A DNA stretch of 64,000 bases from Allium sativum (Eukaryota; Streptophyta; Magnoliopsida; Asparagales; Amaryllidaceae), in assembly GCA_030737875.1 (NCBI GenBank), contig CM060912.1, positions 262,875,731 to 262,939,730 on the forward strand, written 5' to 3'. The position numbers and the translations under genes are program-made. Shown here piece after piece: positions 34,249-45,760 of the stretch. The notes under the pieces are model-generated. The model had not been told where the DNA came from. It worked only from the letters and a program-made list of their open reading frames with translations, and made no database searches. Within the stretch, counting starts at the first letter, position 1, and each line of letters starts with the position of its first letter.

Positions 34249-37200
34249 ATAGTATAGATAAGACTGCATTTAGAACTCCCGACAGTTTCTTTGAATGGCT
34301 TGTCATGCCTTTTGGTTTGAGAAATGCATCTGCGTATTTCGTAGACTTGATGAGTAGAGTGTTTAGGGAGTTTCTAAACAAGTTCGTGGTGGTTTTTGTG
34401 GATGATATTTTGATATTCTCTAGAAGCGAGGAAGAGCATGCCCTACATCTTAGGGAAGTATTAGAGACCCTTCGTGCACATCAACTCAAAGCTAAGTTCT
34501 CCAAATGTCATTTTTGGAGGAAGGAAGTGAGGTTCTGTGGGCACGTGGTCTCTAAGGAAGGGATAGCTATGGATCCCGCGAAGGTAGTGGCAATCCAAGA
34601 TTGGAAGATTCCTAAGAATGCAACAGAAGTAAGAAGTTTCCTTGGTTTGGCGGGCTATTATGGAAAGTTCATTAAAAAATTTGCTAAGATATCAGCCCCA
34701 CTTACTCGATTGACGAAAAAGAATTTGGCCTTTTCTTGGGATGTTGGCTGTGACGATGCTTTCCAATGTTTGAAGAGGGCTTTGACAACAGCTCCAGGAT
34801 TAGTTTTGCCGGATGGGAGTAAGCCATTCACAGTATATACCGATGCTTGCGGGACAGGGCTGGGCGCAATGTTGATGCAAGAGGGAATGGTGATATGCTA
34901 TTGTGAAAGACAGTTGAAGGTCCATGAGCAGAATTACCCTACCCACAACTTAGAGTTGGCCGCCATAGTTTTTGCGCTCAAGTCTTGGCGTCACTATTTG
35001 CTTGGAGAGAGGTTTGAGTGGTATACAGACCATAAGTCACTTAAGTACTTGTTCTCTCAGAAAGATTTAAACTTAAGGCAACAGAGGTGGATGGAGTTCT
35101 TAGCATCCTACGATTTCGAGATTGCATATACCACTGGCAAGGGTAACGTTGTGGCAGACGCCTTGAGTAGAAAGAAGCTGACTTTGAGTCCCTTTTTTTT
35201 GAGTGGCAGAGTTTAGAGTACGTCTCTAACTTTGACTTTAGACCCTCAATTGATTATGTGTCCGGTTTGTTGGCATCATTAGAGGTGCGACCTACGCTTG
35301 TGGGACAAGTAGGGGCGACACAGCGAGATGATCCACAGTTGATAGAGATAGTGGACAAGCTTATAAGGGGGAGTCTTCGAGCCACCTTAGTAGGTATACT
35401 ATTGATGAGAGAGGTTGGTTGCGTAGGGATGGAAGGCTTTGCGTAGCACGAGATGATAGTTTGAGGAAGGCAATTCTTGAAGAGGCACATCGTTCTAAGA
35501 TGACCATACATCCCGGTGGTGACAAGATGTATAGGGACATGAAGCGGGTTTTCTTTTGGGCCGGAATAAAGAAGGATGTGGCTGAGTTCGTTTCTAGATT
35601 GCTTAGTATGCTAGCAAGTTAAGGCTCAGCAAAAGAAGCCTGGCGAGTTGCTTCACCCTTTAGATATTCCAGAGTGGAAGTGGGAAAGTGTTCCATGGAT
35701 TTTGTTGACGGGTTGCCGAGGTCAAGGAAGGGTAATACGGGGATTTGGGTAGTAGCCGATAGACTTACCAAGAGCGCCCGTTTTATACCCGTTAAGAGTA
35801 AGAGGACGGCGGCATGGTTAGCATCTGTTTATCTCTGAGAGATAGTTCGTTTTCATGGCATACCTTCTAGTATTGTGAGCGATCGAGATCCCATTTTCAC
35901 TAGCGAGGTTTGGAAGAGCTTGCAAGAGGCGGTAGGAATGCAATTGTGTTTGAGCACCGCTTATCAGCCTCAGACGGACGACCAAACCAAAAGAGTGAAT
36001 TGGATTCTAGAAGATCTTTTGAGGTTATGTATCTTGGACTTTGGAGGGACATGGGAGGAACACCTTCCATTAGTAGAGTTCGCCTACAACAATAGCTACC
36101 AGACTAGTATTGGCATGGCTCCTTTTGAGGCTTTGTATGGACGACTGTGCCGATCACCAACTTTTTGGTGGGAGTCAACAGATAAGGTTTTGCTGGGGCC
36201 CGATATGGTTAGAGAAACTTCGGAAAAGATTGACTTGATTTGAAGGCGCATGAAGACGGCACAGGACAGGCAAAAGTCATATGCTGATAAGAGAAGGACC
36301 GATCTTGAGTTCGATGTTGGAGACATGTTCTTTATCAAAGTATCACCATTGAGGAATGTAGTTCGCTTTGGAGCTATAGGGAAATTGGCACCAATGTTCG
36401 TAGGGCCATTCCCCATTACAGAATGAATTAGACAAATGGCCTATAGAGTGAAGTTGCCTGAGAAGCTTAGCGGTGTGCGTGACGTGTTTCACGTGTCACA
36501 TTTGAGGAAGTTTTTGCATGATACTGCGGAAGTAGTAGAGCCAAGCATGCTTAGAGAAATGGAAGTAGAGCGAGATGCCACGATTAGGCGAGCTCCTACA
36601 TGCATCCTTGGATCGGAGGTCAAGAAGTTACGCAACCAAGAGGTCAAGTTGGTTAAAGTCCAATGGGGAGATGATCAAGGTGACATGACTTGGGATACGG
36701 AAGACAAGAAACGTGTGTGGTACCCTTTCCTTTTCGAGGGTATGTTCTTAACTTCTCCTTTATTTACCTCTTTGTTCTATCATTTAGTGTATCCTCTCGA
36801 GTATATCTTCGGTCTTTAGGTAGAATCCTATGGTTGTAAACATGTGTTTGAAGCATGATATGTTTTGTGGATGCAAGTGTTTGCTAGTGGTTGCTCATGG
36901 ATGCATTTACATACACTTTAGGAACTTAGATCGGCTCAGTCACTTTCATATTGCATATGCATATATTTGTTTATTGATTGAAATTTTATGTGTTATCATG
37001 TGGACGTTGCATTTGAGTGAACGATTGTGCACTCATATTGTGATGATATGTATCATTAGGATTCTATTGCATACATGTTGGACTCATGGCACTAACATAA
37101 TTCGCATTAAGGAGGTCAACTGAATCAGTAGACCGCCTGATCATTGCATTAGATAAGGAACATATACACACACTTCTGCATATGTTCATATCGCATTAGA

Positions 37201-37308
37201 AATCTTTTAAAGACAATGGATGCTTGTGGATGATGGATGATTGGATGGTAGGATATATTCTTCTTAACTTGAAGATTTCGGGGACGAAATCCTTTAAGGA
37301 GGGGAGAA
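34249..37308 (+). pseudogene. Element B pol: RT, RNase H, integrase and chromodomain remnant
   Basis: After the E insertion the RT resumes with [13 protein letters not shown], then [12 protein letters not shown] and FVDDILIFS (catalytic Asp pair, about 34398-34424), the RT/RH connection [12 protein letters not shown], RNase H ([29 protein letters not shown], to about 35175), the integrase zinc finger and core (DRDPIFTS near 35882, then QTKRVNW at the glutamate position) and a C-terminal chromodomain-like part KLVKVQWGDDQGDMTWDTED ending at 36819. A T-run frameshift lies at about 35195, another near 35612, and stops at 35836, 36241 and 36424. The order RT-RH-INT-CHD and the FVDD box place it in Ty3/gypsy chromoviruses, Tekay/Del type. 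Confidence 0.92.
37294..37308 (+). other. Polypurine tract of element B
   Basis: TTAAGGAGGGGAGAA lies immediately before the LTR start, preceded by the typical TTTCGGGGACGAAATCC. Confidence 0.9.
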
Positions 37309-37572
37309 TGTAACACCCCGTAATTTTATAACATTAAAATTCACAAATTAAACAATACTTAATTTTTAGAAGAAGAATTAAGTAAAACGGGTTACGCCAT
37401 TGCGTTCATCTCGGAATTCTGCCTGAGATAGAGTCCGAGTTTGCGTAAAACGGATACAGTATGAAGAAGTTATGGAGGTTAGAAGATTTTAGTTTAAACC
37501 AGAATTAAAATAAATAATTAATAAATCAAATTCGGGATTCAAAGGAGGCTGGGCGGGAAGTTTCCCGCCATA

Positions 37573-37667
37573 GGGTGTCGACCCCTCCTAGGGGAGTCGA
37601 CATAGGTGTCGACCCCCTTATAGGGGTGTCGACATAGGTGTCGACCCCCCCAGTGGGGAGTCGACCC
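37573..37667 (+). repeat. GTCGAC palindrome array in U3 of LTR B
   Basis: Three consecutive palindromic stretches of the form GTCGACCCC...GGGG-GTCGAC, the same as in LTR A. Confidence 0.75.
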
Positions 37668-37814
37668 CTAGCGGCCTAAAAAGGCAGTGACGATTAATGG
37701 TGTTTTTGGGCTACGTGCCGATCCCTGATTGGTTGGGTGATGTGTATTTCATATTTGGAGGGTTTAGATGGAACCTAACCTAATCCAAAGGCCTTAATTA
37801 ACACACTACACCAA

Positions 37815-37821
37815 TATAAAC
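37815..37821 (+). promoter_or_regulatory. TATA-like box of LTR B
   Basis: TATAAAC in CACCAATATAAACACACC, the counterpart of TATATAAA in LTR A. Confidence 0.45.
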
Positions 37822-38636
37822 ACACCTAGACCTAACCCTAAATTCATTAATTAAAGTAATGGTGCCTCCATGCTGCTAAATTCTAAGTTGACCTAGCCTC
37901 CAACCTAATTAATCAAATTCAAGTTGGAAGACAACAATCAAAGCCTACATCAAAGGATTAGCTAATCATCTTCAGAAACCAGAATTCAGAATTGTTTTCT
38001 TCTTTCTTAAACCTATCTCTGTGAGTCTACGTCGCTTTAACAAGATAATTAAATTAAAGTAATTATGATAAGTTGTAAATTGTGATCATATGATTATGCC
38101 TGTAATGGATCTTATCAAATTTGCAAGTTGTCACCTTTTTCATAAACTTGTCATATGCCTATTCATGTCCACGTGCTATTCATGTTCATATGTCGTTCAT
38201 GTTCACATGCCTGTTTATGTTCGTATGTTTATGCCCATTTTGACTCTCTTCTCTCTCCTTTTCCTTTTTCATTTTACGAGATTAGGCTAACTTCGAGCCT
38301 AATCATACTTTGTCGAATTATGCAAACGAATGACGTGGGAACGATGGGGAAAAGTTTGGGAAATTGTTATAATATGTAATTTGGCCTAAATTGTGATAAT
38401 TGGTAATTGGGCATAAATTGATGATGGCTATGGTTTAGGCAAAATTGTTTATAACATGCAAAAGTGAAATTTGGCATAAGTGGGTTTGGGTGTAAAATTG
38501 GCATAACCTATAAACTTGAGATTATAGGCATAAAGTGATTAGAATTTGTCATATAAATTTGGGTTGGAATTTATGGGTAAATGAGGAATCACTATAATCC
38601 ATGATTCGAGTAATAATGAACGCCTACGACACGAGG

Positions 38637-38828
38637 TTAGATAGGTCTGCTGTGTAAGTCTGCCCGGAACCGTCCGGCATGTCCAGCAACCGCAAACGGT
38701 ATCTAAAGTGAGAGGTCCAAGGCAGAAATTAGATGTGTAATAAGGAAAAGACACGAGGTTATATGAGTTTGCGGTGTAAGCTTTCCCGGAACCGCCCGGC
38801 ATGTCCATCAACCGCAAACGGTATCTAA
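38637..38828 (+). other. Tandem pair of conserved hairpins in LTR B
   Basis: Copy 1 has outer stem TTAGATA (38637-38643) with TATCTAA (38700-38706). Copy 2 has inner stem GTTTGCGGT (38767-38775) with ACCGCAAAC (38811-38819), perfect over 9 bases; its outer left arm has decayed (TTATATG). Both have the apical CCCGGAACCG-CCGGCATGTCC and flanks CACGAGG and GTGAGAGGTC. Confidence 0.75.
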
Positions 38829-40001
38829 TGTGAGAGGTCTTGCAAGATTACGGTTAAAATAAATTAACGAACACTTAACCTAGTTGAGACATGTAGTTTG
38901 ACATGGGAATAAGAGGGGTTAAGTGGGAATTCCTAGTGGGGACCAAGATTAAGAGGGAAGCTTGTGTCAAGTGTGGGGACCCTTTTCAACCAGTAGCCCA
39001 TTTTGTATCTTAGTGAGCTCGAACTAGGTCGAGGACGGGACACGCTTACTTGGGCTGATTGTAAGAGGTCAATAAAGAGATAGCGGTGGCAGTGCAAGTC
39101 CAACTGGGTCATGTGCGTGCATGGGTCCGGGCTGGTAGGTAAGATGTTGTTGCATCGTGTAGGTATAAGCCGTGCCTTTTATTAATTGTCGGGTTGCCAC
39201 TTTAGGGAGTGATACACCCTACTATTGGACCAGCATGGGTATCTACGAGTTAGGGAGCCGATCGAATGGGGCAGGGTAGTGGGTACATCTAGTGGAGATA
39301 GGAGCAGGCGGCACCTATGACAACAGCTAGGGGTACACGAATCTACCATTATTATTATTACCATCTTTATGGTTGTTTGAGAGGGATCATCTTTTAGTAT
39401 GTTAGTGCGGTGCAGAGCATATCTCGTAGTAGTTAGGAGCGCGACCATTGTTCTATCTTACTTGTCTTATTTACCTTGTCACCTCTATTAATGTTACAAT
39501 CATTTCCTATATCCATTTTATTCCTTATCATGTTACTTTGCTTATTATATTTTTAAAGTTAATGGACTCGCCAGACTTTATGTCTGACCTCATTTGTTTT
39601 CGCCTCTTTTCTTTCTTTTCCCCCTAGGTCCTCAGGGTGGGAATTAGTGGAGCTTTGCTTGGATTTCTCTCTTCTTGAAGTGCTTGGAGTGCTGAGAGTA
39701 TTACTCAGTTTTATCTTTTCTTTTCCTTTATGGCTATTTGTAGTAGTGGGATTATGCTTTTGTTTTATGTACTATGACAATAAATTTGTCAAGATGGATA
39801 TTTATGTACTTGACTCTAGTATTTGGTTTTGATGATGTAACCAAACTTATTTTGCTTTTCCGCTGCAATGAATGCAGTTTTGATTTTTAAGTACTACTTT
39901 ATATCTACCTTATTATGTTCTGTTCTATATACACTTATAATGCTCCATGGAAGTTAATGCATTCCCTTAGTGAGTGACATTAATGGACGTGGGGTGTTAC
40001 A

Positions 40002-40720
40002 GGATATATGTTAGTTTAATGGATATGATACTGAAGTTGTGCAGTCTCTTTTCACTACATTTAATTTTCATGATCAATGGAATTTTTCACCTAACTGTCT
40101 TCTTGCTATTCACCTAGAACATGTCCTATTCTATTCGATTTATTATCCTCGGGTACAGTATTTGGAGAATAGTGATGGGATGATTCTGGTTATCATGAGC
40201 AGTAGGTGATGTTTTTCTGATGAGCATACAGTGGTGGGATGTAGCTTATTGTTGAATAAAACTAATGGTTTAGTTATTTTTTCACCTACTGCTATAAGGC
40301 ATGCGTACCAATTTGATGCTTTGTAGTAGCGAAATGTATGAATAGAAATTGATGGTTGGTTTGGTTCTCATATGATCTCACCACTGTTCATCATTCAAGT
40401 GGCTGAATTCATGATATCTAACAGCTTAAGGGTCTGGAGAAGGTAGCGGCCGCAAGAGTTCAGGTTTTCAAGTGCAAATTCTTGTTTAATGCATGAAATT
40501 TTAGCTCTAGTTCTTATCTAATGCATCCAATTATTGATCCATTGTGGTATACTGCATGTGATATACAGTTGTGCAGCGAGTGAGGAGCATTTGGCTCAGG
40601 TGGTGCAACGAGTCGCAAGTGGGTGGAGGCCTTATCACGGGCCGGTTATATGTTCCTTGGATTTAGATTTACTTTGTTTTCACTGTTTGTTTTTTCCGCT
40701 TTTAGTTTAGTTGTAACGGT
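40002..40720 (+). pseudogene. Possible host-gene remnant next to LTR B
   Basis: A plus-strand frame with few stops runs about 40037-40326 and includes FNFHDQWNFSPNCLLAIHLE. Then a short exon-like piece (about 40427-40465) has acceptor-like CTAACAG and donor-like CAG/GTTTTC, coding LKGLEKVAAARVQ. Then an acceptor-like GATATACAG is followed by four codons and TGA at 40583. This could be the last exons and 3' end of a gene; AATAAAA-like motifs follow at about 40765. The protein is not recognised and the first frame holds stops, so it may equally be transposon-derived. Confidence 0.3.
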
Positions 40721-41721
40721 TAGTATGCTAACTTGTTTTTCGTACTGTTTTTTTCTTAGATAATAAAAGTGAACTAATTTTCAAAAGAAATAAAAAATGG
40801 TTCACTTAAAAATATCAAAAGATGACTTATTTTACATCCTCTGCTTCCAACACATCCCTTCCGTATATTAGACTACTAATGAAACCTATGTATTACTATA
40901 GAAGGGAAACAAAGTAACAATCTTATTTTTACACTTCATCCACCTTCAAATCAGTAGTCCACATCTTCATTTAAAGGTTTTTTAAGAAAGTAAGATGCGC
41001 CATCACTGAAGTACTCTCTCTTTACGATTAAACATGTCTTGTTACGAGCTATATTTTTACCATTTAAAAATATCAAATTGATATAATTTTTTTGAATAAG
41101 ATTCTTAGACATTAAAATTTTGTTCATTTAGAGTGTATTTTATTTAATTTGATTATAATAAAACGAAATCAAGTTTCAAATTAGTAATATGTGATCTTAT
41201 TGGAATTTTACAATATAATAGAATCGTTATTTCTTTTCCTGCTAAATTGAATCTGTAGTAAAACTTAATTAATTGAATTTGTAATAAAACTTAATTAACT
41301 GCAATTATGTTGTTCTGGAATTTTAAACTTTTTATAGTAGAGATGAATTTGTAATTAATAAGTTAACAACAAAAAATTCGTGTTTTACGTTAAAATAAGC
41401 ATTTTAATGAGATTAAAATAATATATTTTAGAGAAAAATAAATAGGAGAGCATAATTAAATAAAAAGAATGAAAATGGATCTCGAGAAAACAAATTAGGT
41501 TGTTAACTTGCAGTTGTGAATGTTAATTTAAAATTAAATTGATAATAAAATAAAATTTGTATAGGATTGTGCTTTTGTGAGTTTCGTAGCACCACTGCGT
41601 TTAAAAATATCGAAAACCTATATTTTGATAAATAGGATGATGTGTGTCGGCTTGGCGACATAATTGGGCTCTTGGCGTACTATAACTATTTTGGCCCAAC
41701 AACGAAATCGTCATCTATGTA
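40721..41721. other. AT-rich spacer, no gene seen
   Basis: Poly-A signal-like AATAAAA occurs near 40765; otherwise AT-rich DNA without frames, repeats or recognisable element ends. It directly precedes the start of element C at 41722. Confidence 0.5.
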
Positions 41722-42734
41722 TGTAACACCCCACCTCCATTAAGGTCACTCACAAAGGGAATGCCTTAACTTCGGTGGAGCGCTTTAGGTAAAAGATGCA
41801 GATAAATTACAAGACAGACAAATTTAAACAGCGGAAAATAAACTTTACTTCATTGATAAAACAGTTTGTACAACAATTGTTTTCCAATACCAGGGTATCT
41901 GTCTTTCATAACAAAATAAAGAAGCATAAAATAACATTTATATTCCCCAATGTAGCATGAGCCAGCCATAGCAATGGAAAAGAGAAATCCAAGCAAAACT
42001 TTAGGATGTGATACATCCTACGATGGGGCCAGCACAGAGTATCTACGCGGATTAGGGAGCCGATCGATTAGGGTAGTAGTTAGGGCACACCTGGATGTAC
42101 GCATAAGTCTACCACCTTATAGTAGAAGAGATCATCTCATTCTGGAAATACTAGTTGTAGTGCAGAGTAATCATTAAGGAAGTGTATACACCCTATCCTG
42201 TTTGCCTTGTCATACCTGCCTTTTATGTAGTTATCTCTCTCTTATCCACTTTATATGCCTGTCATGCTATTTTTATTTATTTACCTGCTAAAAGTAACTG
42301 GACTCGCCAGACTTTATGGCTGACCCTTTTTGTTTCCTCTTCTTTCTTCCGTTTGCCCCCTCCCTCAAGTTCTCAGGGCGGGAACACTTAGGATTGACCG
42401 TGATTCTACTTATTTTTGCTGGAGCTGCTTAGATGTATGGCCCAAGCTCCTATCCTTATTGCTATGGCTATATTTTGTTTTTAGGGAATTTTATTCCTTT
42501 CATGTACTCTAATATTTTTGAAGTACATGACAGTAGCTTTTATGTTGAAATGGGTTTTTGTATTTCGGACTTGTGATGTTTTTGGACCACGGTGTTTTAT
42601 GATAAATAAAGTTTTTATTTTGCTATTATTTAATATATCTGTCTTGTAAAATTTCTGTTCTGTTTACTTATAATGCTTCACGAAACTTAATGCATTCCCT
42701 TTCTGAGTGACATTAACGGACGTGGGGTGTCACA
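41722..42734 (+). mobile_element. Rearranged (foldback) 5' LTR of element C
   Basis: The right part (about 42000-42734) is collinear with the last 730 bases of the 3' LTR (49651-50377). The left part (41722 to about 41999) is an LTR tail in the opposite orientation, starting TGTAACACCCCACC. The 5' LTR is therefore two inverted tails joined near 42000 instead of a full 2.56 kb LTR, and U3 with the promoter is missing. The right end GGGGTGTCACA is followed by the primer site. Confidence 0.8.
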
Positions 42735-42736
42735 CT

Positions 42737-42748
42737 TGGTATCATAGC
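42737..42748 (+). other. Primer-binding site of element C
   Basis: TGGTATCATAGC, one mismatch to the initiator tRNA-Met type site, two bases after the LTR end. Confidence 0.85.
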
Positions 42749-42912
42749 TGAAGGTTACCAAATTAGATAAAAGATTTTGAAAATTATTTTCAAAAAGGTC
42801 TTAAAAGAAAGCATTTCAAAAAGAAAAGCCTGTTTTTAAGAACATTCCCCAAAAAAGCCATAAGCAATATCTTTCGATCCATTGTCTAAATCTCTTTTTT
42901 TTTCTTTTCAGC

Positions 42913-44527
42913 ATGTTTGGGGAACCTAATATTCCAGAGGGCGTTACGATACCGGGCTGGTTCCGTGGGTATCTGGAGGCCACGGCGCCTGCCGAAGGCC
43001 AAGGAAATGTTCCTCCCCCAGCTGCACCCGTTGTTCCTCCTCTTCCTCCTCCACGTGCATACAACTTCTCCAAGATCTGCAAAGACTTCCGTGCTATGGG
43101 AGGAAAGCCATTCGTAGAGGCAAGGAATTGGCTCAAGGAGACCGAGGACTTGTTTGTAATCTTTGAGGTGGAAGATCGAAGGAAACTTCAGTTGGCTGCC
43201 CGGCTACTGAAAGATGAAGCTTTATTTTGGTGGGAAGTAACCCGAGCAGGCCGTCCAGTGGAAACTTGGGAAGATTTTAGACAAAGGTTTGAAATGAAGT
43301 TTCTTTCCCAAGCAAAGAAAAGCATGCAAATGGAGAGGTTCTTAGCGCTCAAACAAGGAAACTTGACTGTTAAAGAGTATGTGAACAAATTCAACCAACT
43401 GACAGGATTTGGACTAGAATTGGTGGATACTCCACACAAGAAAGCTTTGCGGTTTGCTAAAGGGTTGAATGAACCCCTTCATGGGTTAGCTATGTCCCAT
43501 ATTCCGATGGGAGAACCTTTGAAAGGCTTTTTGATATGGCTTTGATGCATGAGGAAGATAAGGAGAAAAGAAGGAGGTTAAAGCTGAGGAAACAACGCAA
43601 AATAAGAAGACATGGTCCAAGAAAGGACAACAACAACAACAGAAGAAGGGAGGAAAGAATGACAAGGCTAAGGATAAGAAGAAGTTTCACGGTTGTGGAC
43701 GTGAGGGTCACTTGGTGAAGGACTACAAAAGAAGGAATAATTATTGCTTTAATTGCGAAGAGGTCGGACACTTTGCTAGGGAGTGCCCGAAGAAACAGGG
43801 ACAAGGTCAAAGGGCAGGAACTTCTGGAGGGAAGATGCATGATCTCACGATCAGTGCTCCTGATAGAGGTAGAAAAATTTATGTGGAAGATTTAATTTCT
43901 CTTTCAAATCATCCTATTAGAACACTTTTTGATTCTGGTGTTTCACATTCATTTATATCTAGTTCTGTGGTTGAATCTATGCACTTAATTACTAGTATGG
44001 TAGTGGATCTCGTAGTTGTCTCAAACCCTATTGGTGGTTCGGCTCATTTATCTATGATTTGTCAGGGTTTGAGAATATCTGTGTTAGGCGTCGAGTATGA
44101 ATGCGACGCGTATGTGCTCGGTTTTATGGGCTATGGTTTGATTCTAGGGATGGATTGGTTAACCACTTATGGTGCCATTCTAGATTGTGAGAAGAGGGTC
44201 GTTAGACTTTTGACTTGCCATGGGAGGACCCTCGAGATTTCTTGTGACCCCCAAGTGTCTATTATGCTTAGTTTCCTAGAATCTCTTGATGCATCTATAG
44301 ATGATTTGCGATCTATTCCAGTAGTTCGAGATTATTCTGATGTTTTTGAGGAGGTCCGGGGCTTTCCTCCAAGGCGCGAGATTGATTTTCGTATATATTT
44401 GGTGGACAATGCGAAGCCAGTTGCATTGCATGTGCGCTATATGGCTCCTAGGGAAAGAAGGGAGCTTAGCAAACAAGTAAGGGAGCTATTTGAAAAAAGG
44501 TTTATTAGGCGAAGCATATCTAAATAG
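42913..44527 (+). pseudogene. gag and protease of element C
   Basis: ATG at 42913, MFGEPNIPEGVTIPG. A Retrotrans_gag core follows with ALFWWEVTRAGRPVETWEDF and MERFLALKQGNLTVKEYV. The frame breaks near 43540 and again in the lysine-rich linker (43560-43600). The downstream frame carries a zinc knuckle CFNCEEVGHFAREC (about 43745-43786), preceded by a damaged second one (FHGCGREGHLVKDY, outer Cys lost). The protease active site is FDSGVSHSFI at 43928 (Ser in place of the usual Thr of DTG). The frame ends at TAG 44525-44527, just inside RT where GAPVVF follows. An intact product would be a Gag-Pol polyprotein; this one is broken in at least three places. Confidence 0.92.
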
Positions 44528-45760
44528 GGTGCTCCAGTAGTATTCGCGACTAAGGTGGATGATTCACTTTGCTTATGTGCGGACTATAGAGAATTGAATA
44601 AACTCACCAAGAAGAACAGGCACCCACTTCCAAAGATAAACGACTTGTTTGACCAACTTGTTGGTGCCTCAGTATTCTCTCAGTTAGACTTGGCCATGGG
44701 GTTTCATCAGTTGAGGGTAGCTGAGGAAAGTATAGACAAGACTGCTTTTAGGACTCCGGATTATTTCTTTGAATGACTAGTTATGCCTTTTGGGTTGACG
44801 AATGCGCCTGCCTATTTTGTTGATCTAATGAATATGGTGTTTCGGGAGTTTCTAAATAAATTCGTTGTAGTCTTGTCGATGATATTTTGATCTTCTCCAA
44901 AATTGAAGAAGAGCATGCCCAACATTTGAGAGAGGTTTTGAAAACTCTCTGTACGCATCAGCTTAAGACAAAGTTCTCTAAATGCCATTTTTGGAGAAAA
45001 GAGGTGAGATTCTTAGAGCATGTAGTCTCCAGAGAAGGAATAGCTGTAGATCCCGCGAAGGTGGTTGTAGTGCAAGATTGGCAAATTCCGAAAAATGCAA
45101 CAGAGGTGAGAAGCTTTCTTGGATTGGCAGGTTATTATAGGAAGTTCATTAAGGACTTCGCAAAGATATCAGCCCCTCTCACCAGGCTGACGAAGAAGAA
45201 CTTGACATTTTAATTGGATATAGATTGTGATGTTGCTTTCCAATGTTTGAAGAGGGCTCTGACAACAACCCCAGTCTTGACCTTGCCTGATGGGAACAAA
45301 GTATTTACAGTTTACACTGATGCATGTGGTATAGCGCTTGGTGCGGTTCTGATGCAAGAAGGAAAAGTAGTATGCTATGGGGGTAGACCGTTGAGAGTTC
45401 ATGAGAAGAACTACCCCACCCATGATTTAGAGCTAGCTGCCATAGTATTCGCGCTTAAGACGTGGCATCATTACTTACTTAGAGAGAAGTTCGAATTATA
45501 TAACGATCATAAATCTCTCAAGTACCTATTCTCACAGAAGGATCTTAATTTAAGGCAACAAAGGTGGATGGAGTTCCTGGCTTCTTATGATTTTGAAATT
45601 ACCTATACCCCTGGCAAGGGTAATGTGGTGGCCGACACACTAAGTAGGCAGAGGGTGGCCTTAAGTCCTCTGTTTGTGGAAAGGAAGAGCTTGGAGTTCA
45701 TATCAATTTTTGACTTTAGACCCTCCATCGAGATTTGCCTGATTTATTTGCATCGCTAGA
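44528..45760 (+). pseudogene. Reverse transcriptase and RNase H of element C
   Basis: [34 protein letters not shown], a stop at 44774 where Trp is expected before [12 protein letters not shown], then a one-base loss that shifts the frame just before the DD catalytic pair (about 44873-44887). Connection [13 protein letters not shown] stop at 45211. RNase H has [23 protein letters not shown] (Asn for the usual Thr) and VADTLSR. The frame is lost again near 45740. Order and motifs are the same as in element B. Confidence 0.92.

Larger units (their letters stand above)
37309..40001 (+). mobile_element. 3' LTR of element B
   Basis: 2693 bases, TGTAACACCCCG...GGGGTGTTACA. It contains the GTCGAC palindrome array (37573-37667), a TATA-like TATAAAC (37815-37821), the tandem hairpin pair (38637-38828), and a conserved block GGGAGTGATACACCC...GGGAGCCGATCGA (39200-39270) also seen in A, C and D. 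The right flank is GGATA; no matching left flank can be tested because the 5' end of B is lost. Confidence 0.92.

Noticed and set aside
42816..43136. 106-codon minus-strand ORF
   Set aside because: Antisense of the gag start of element C.
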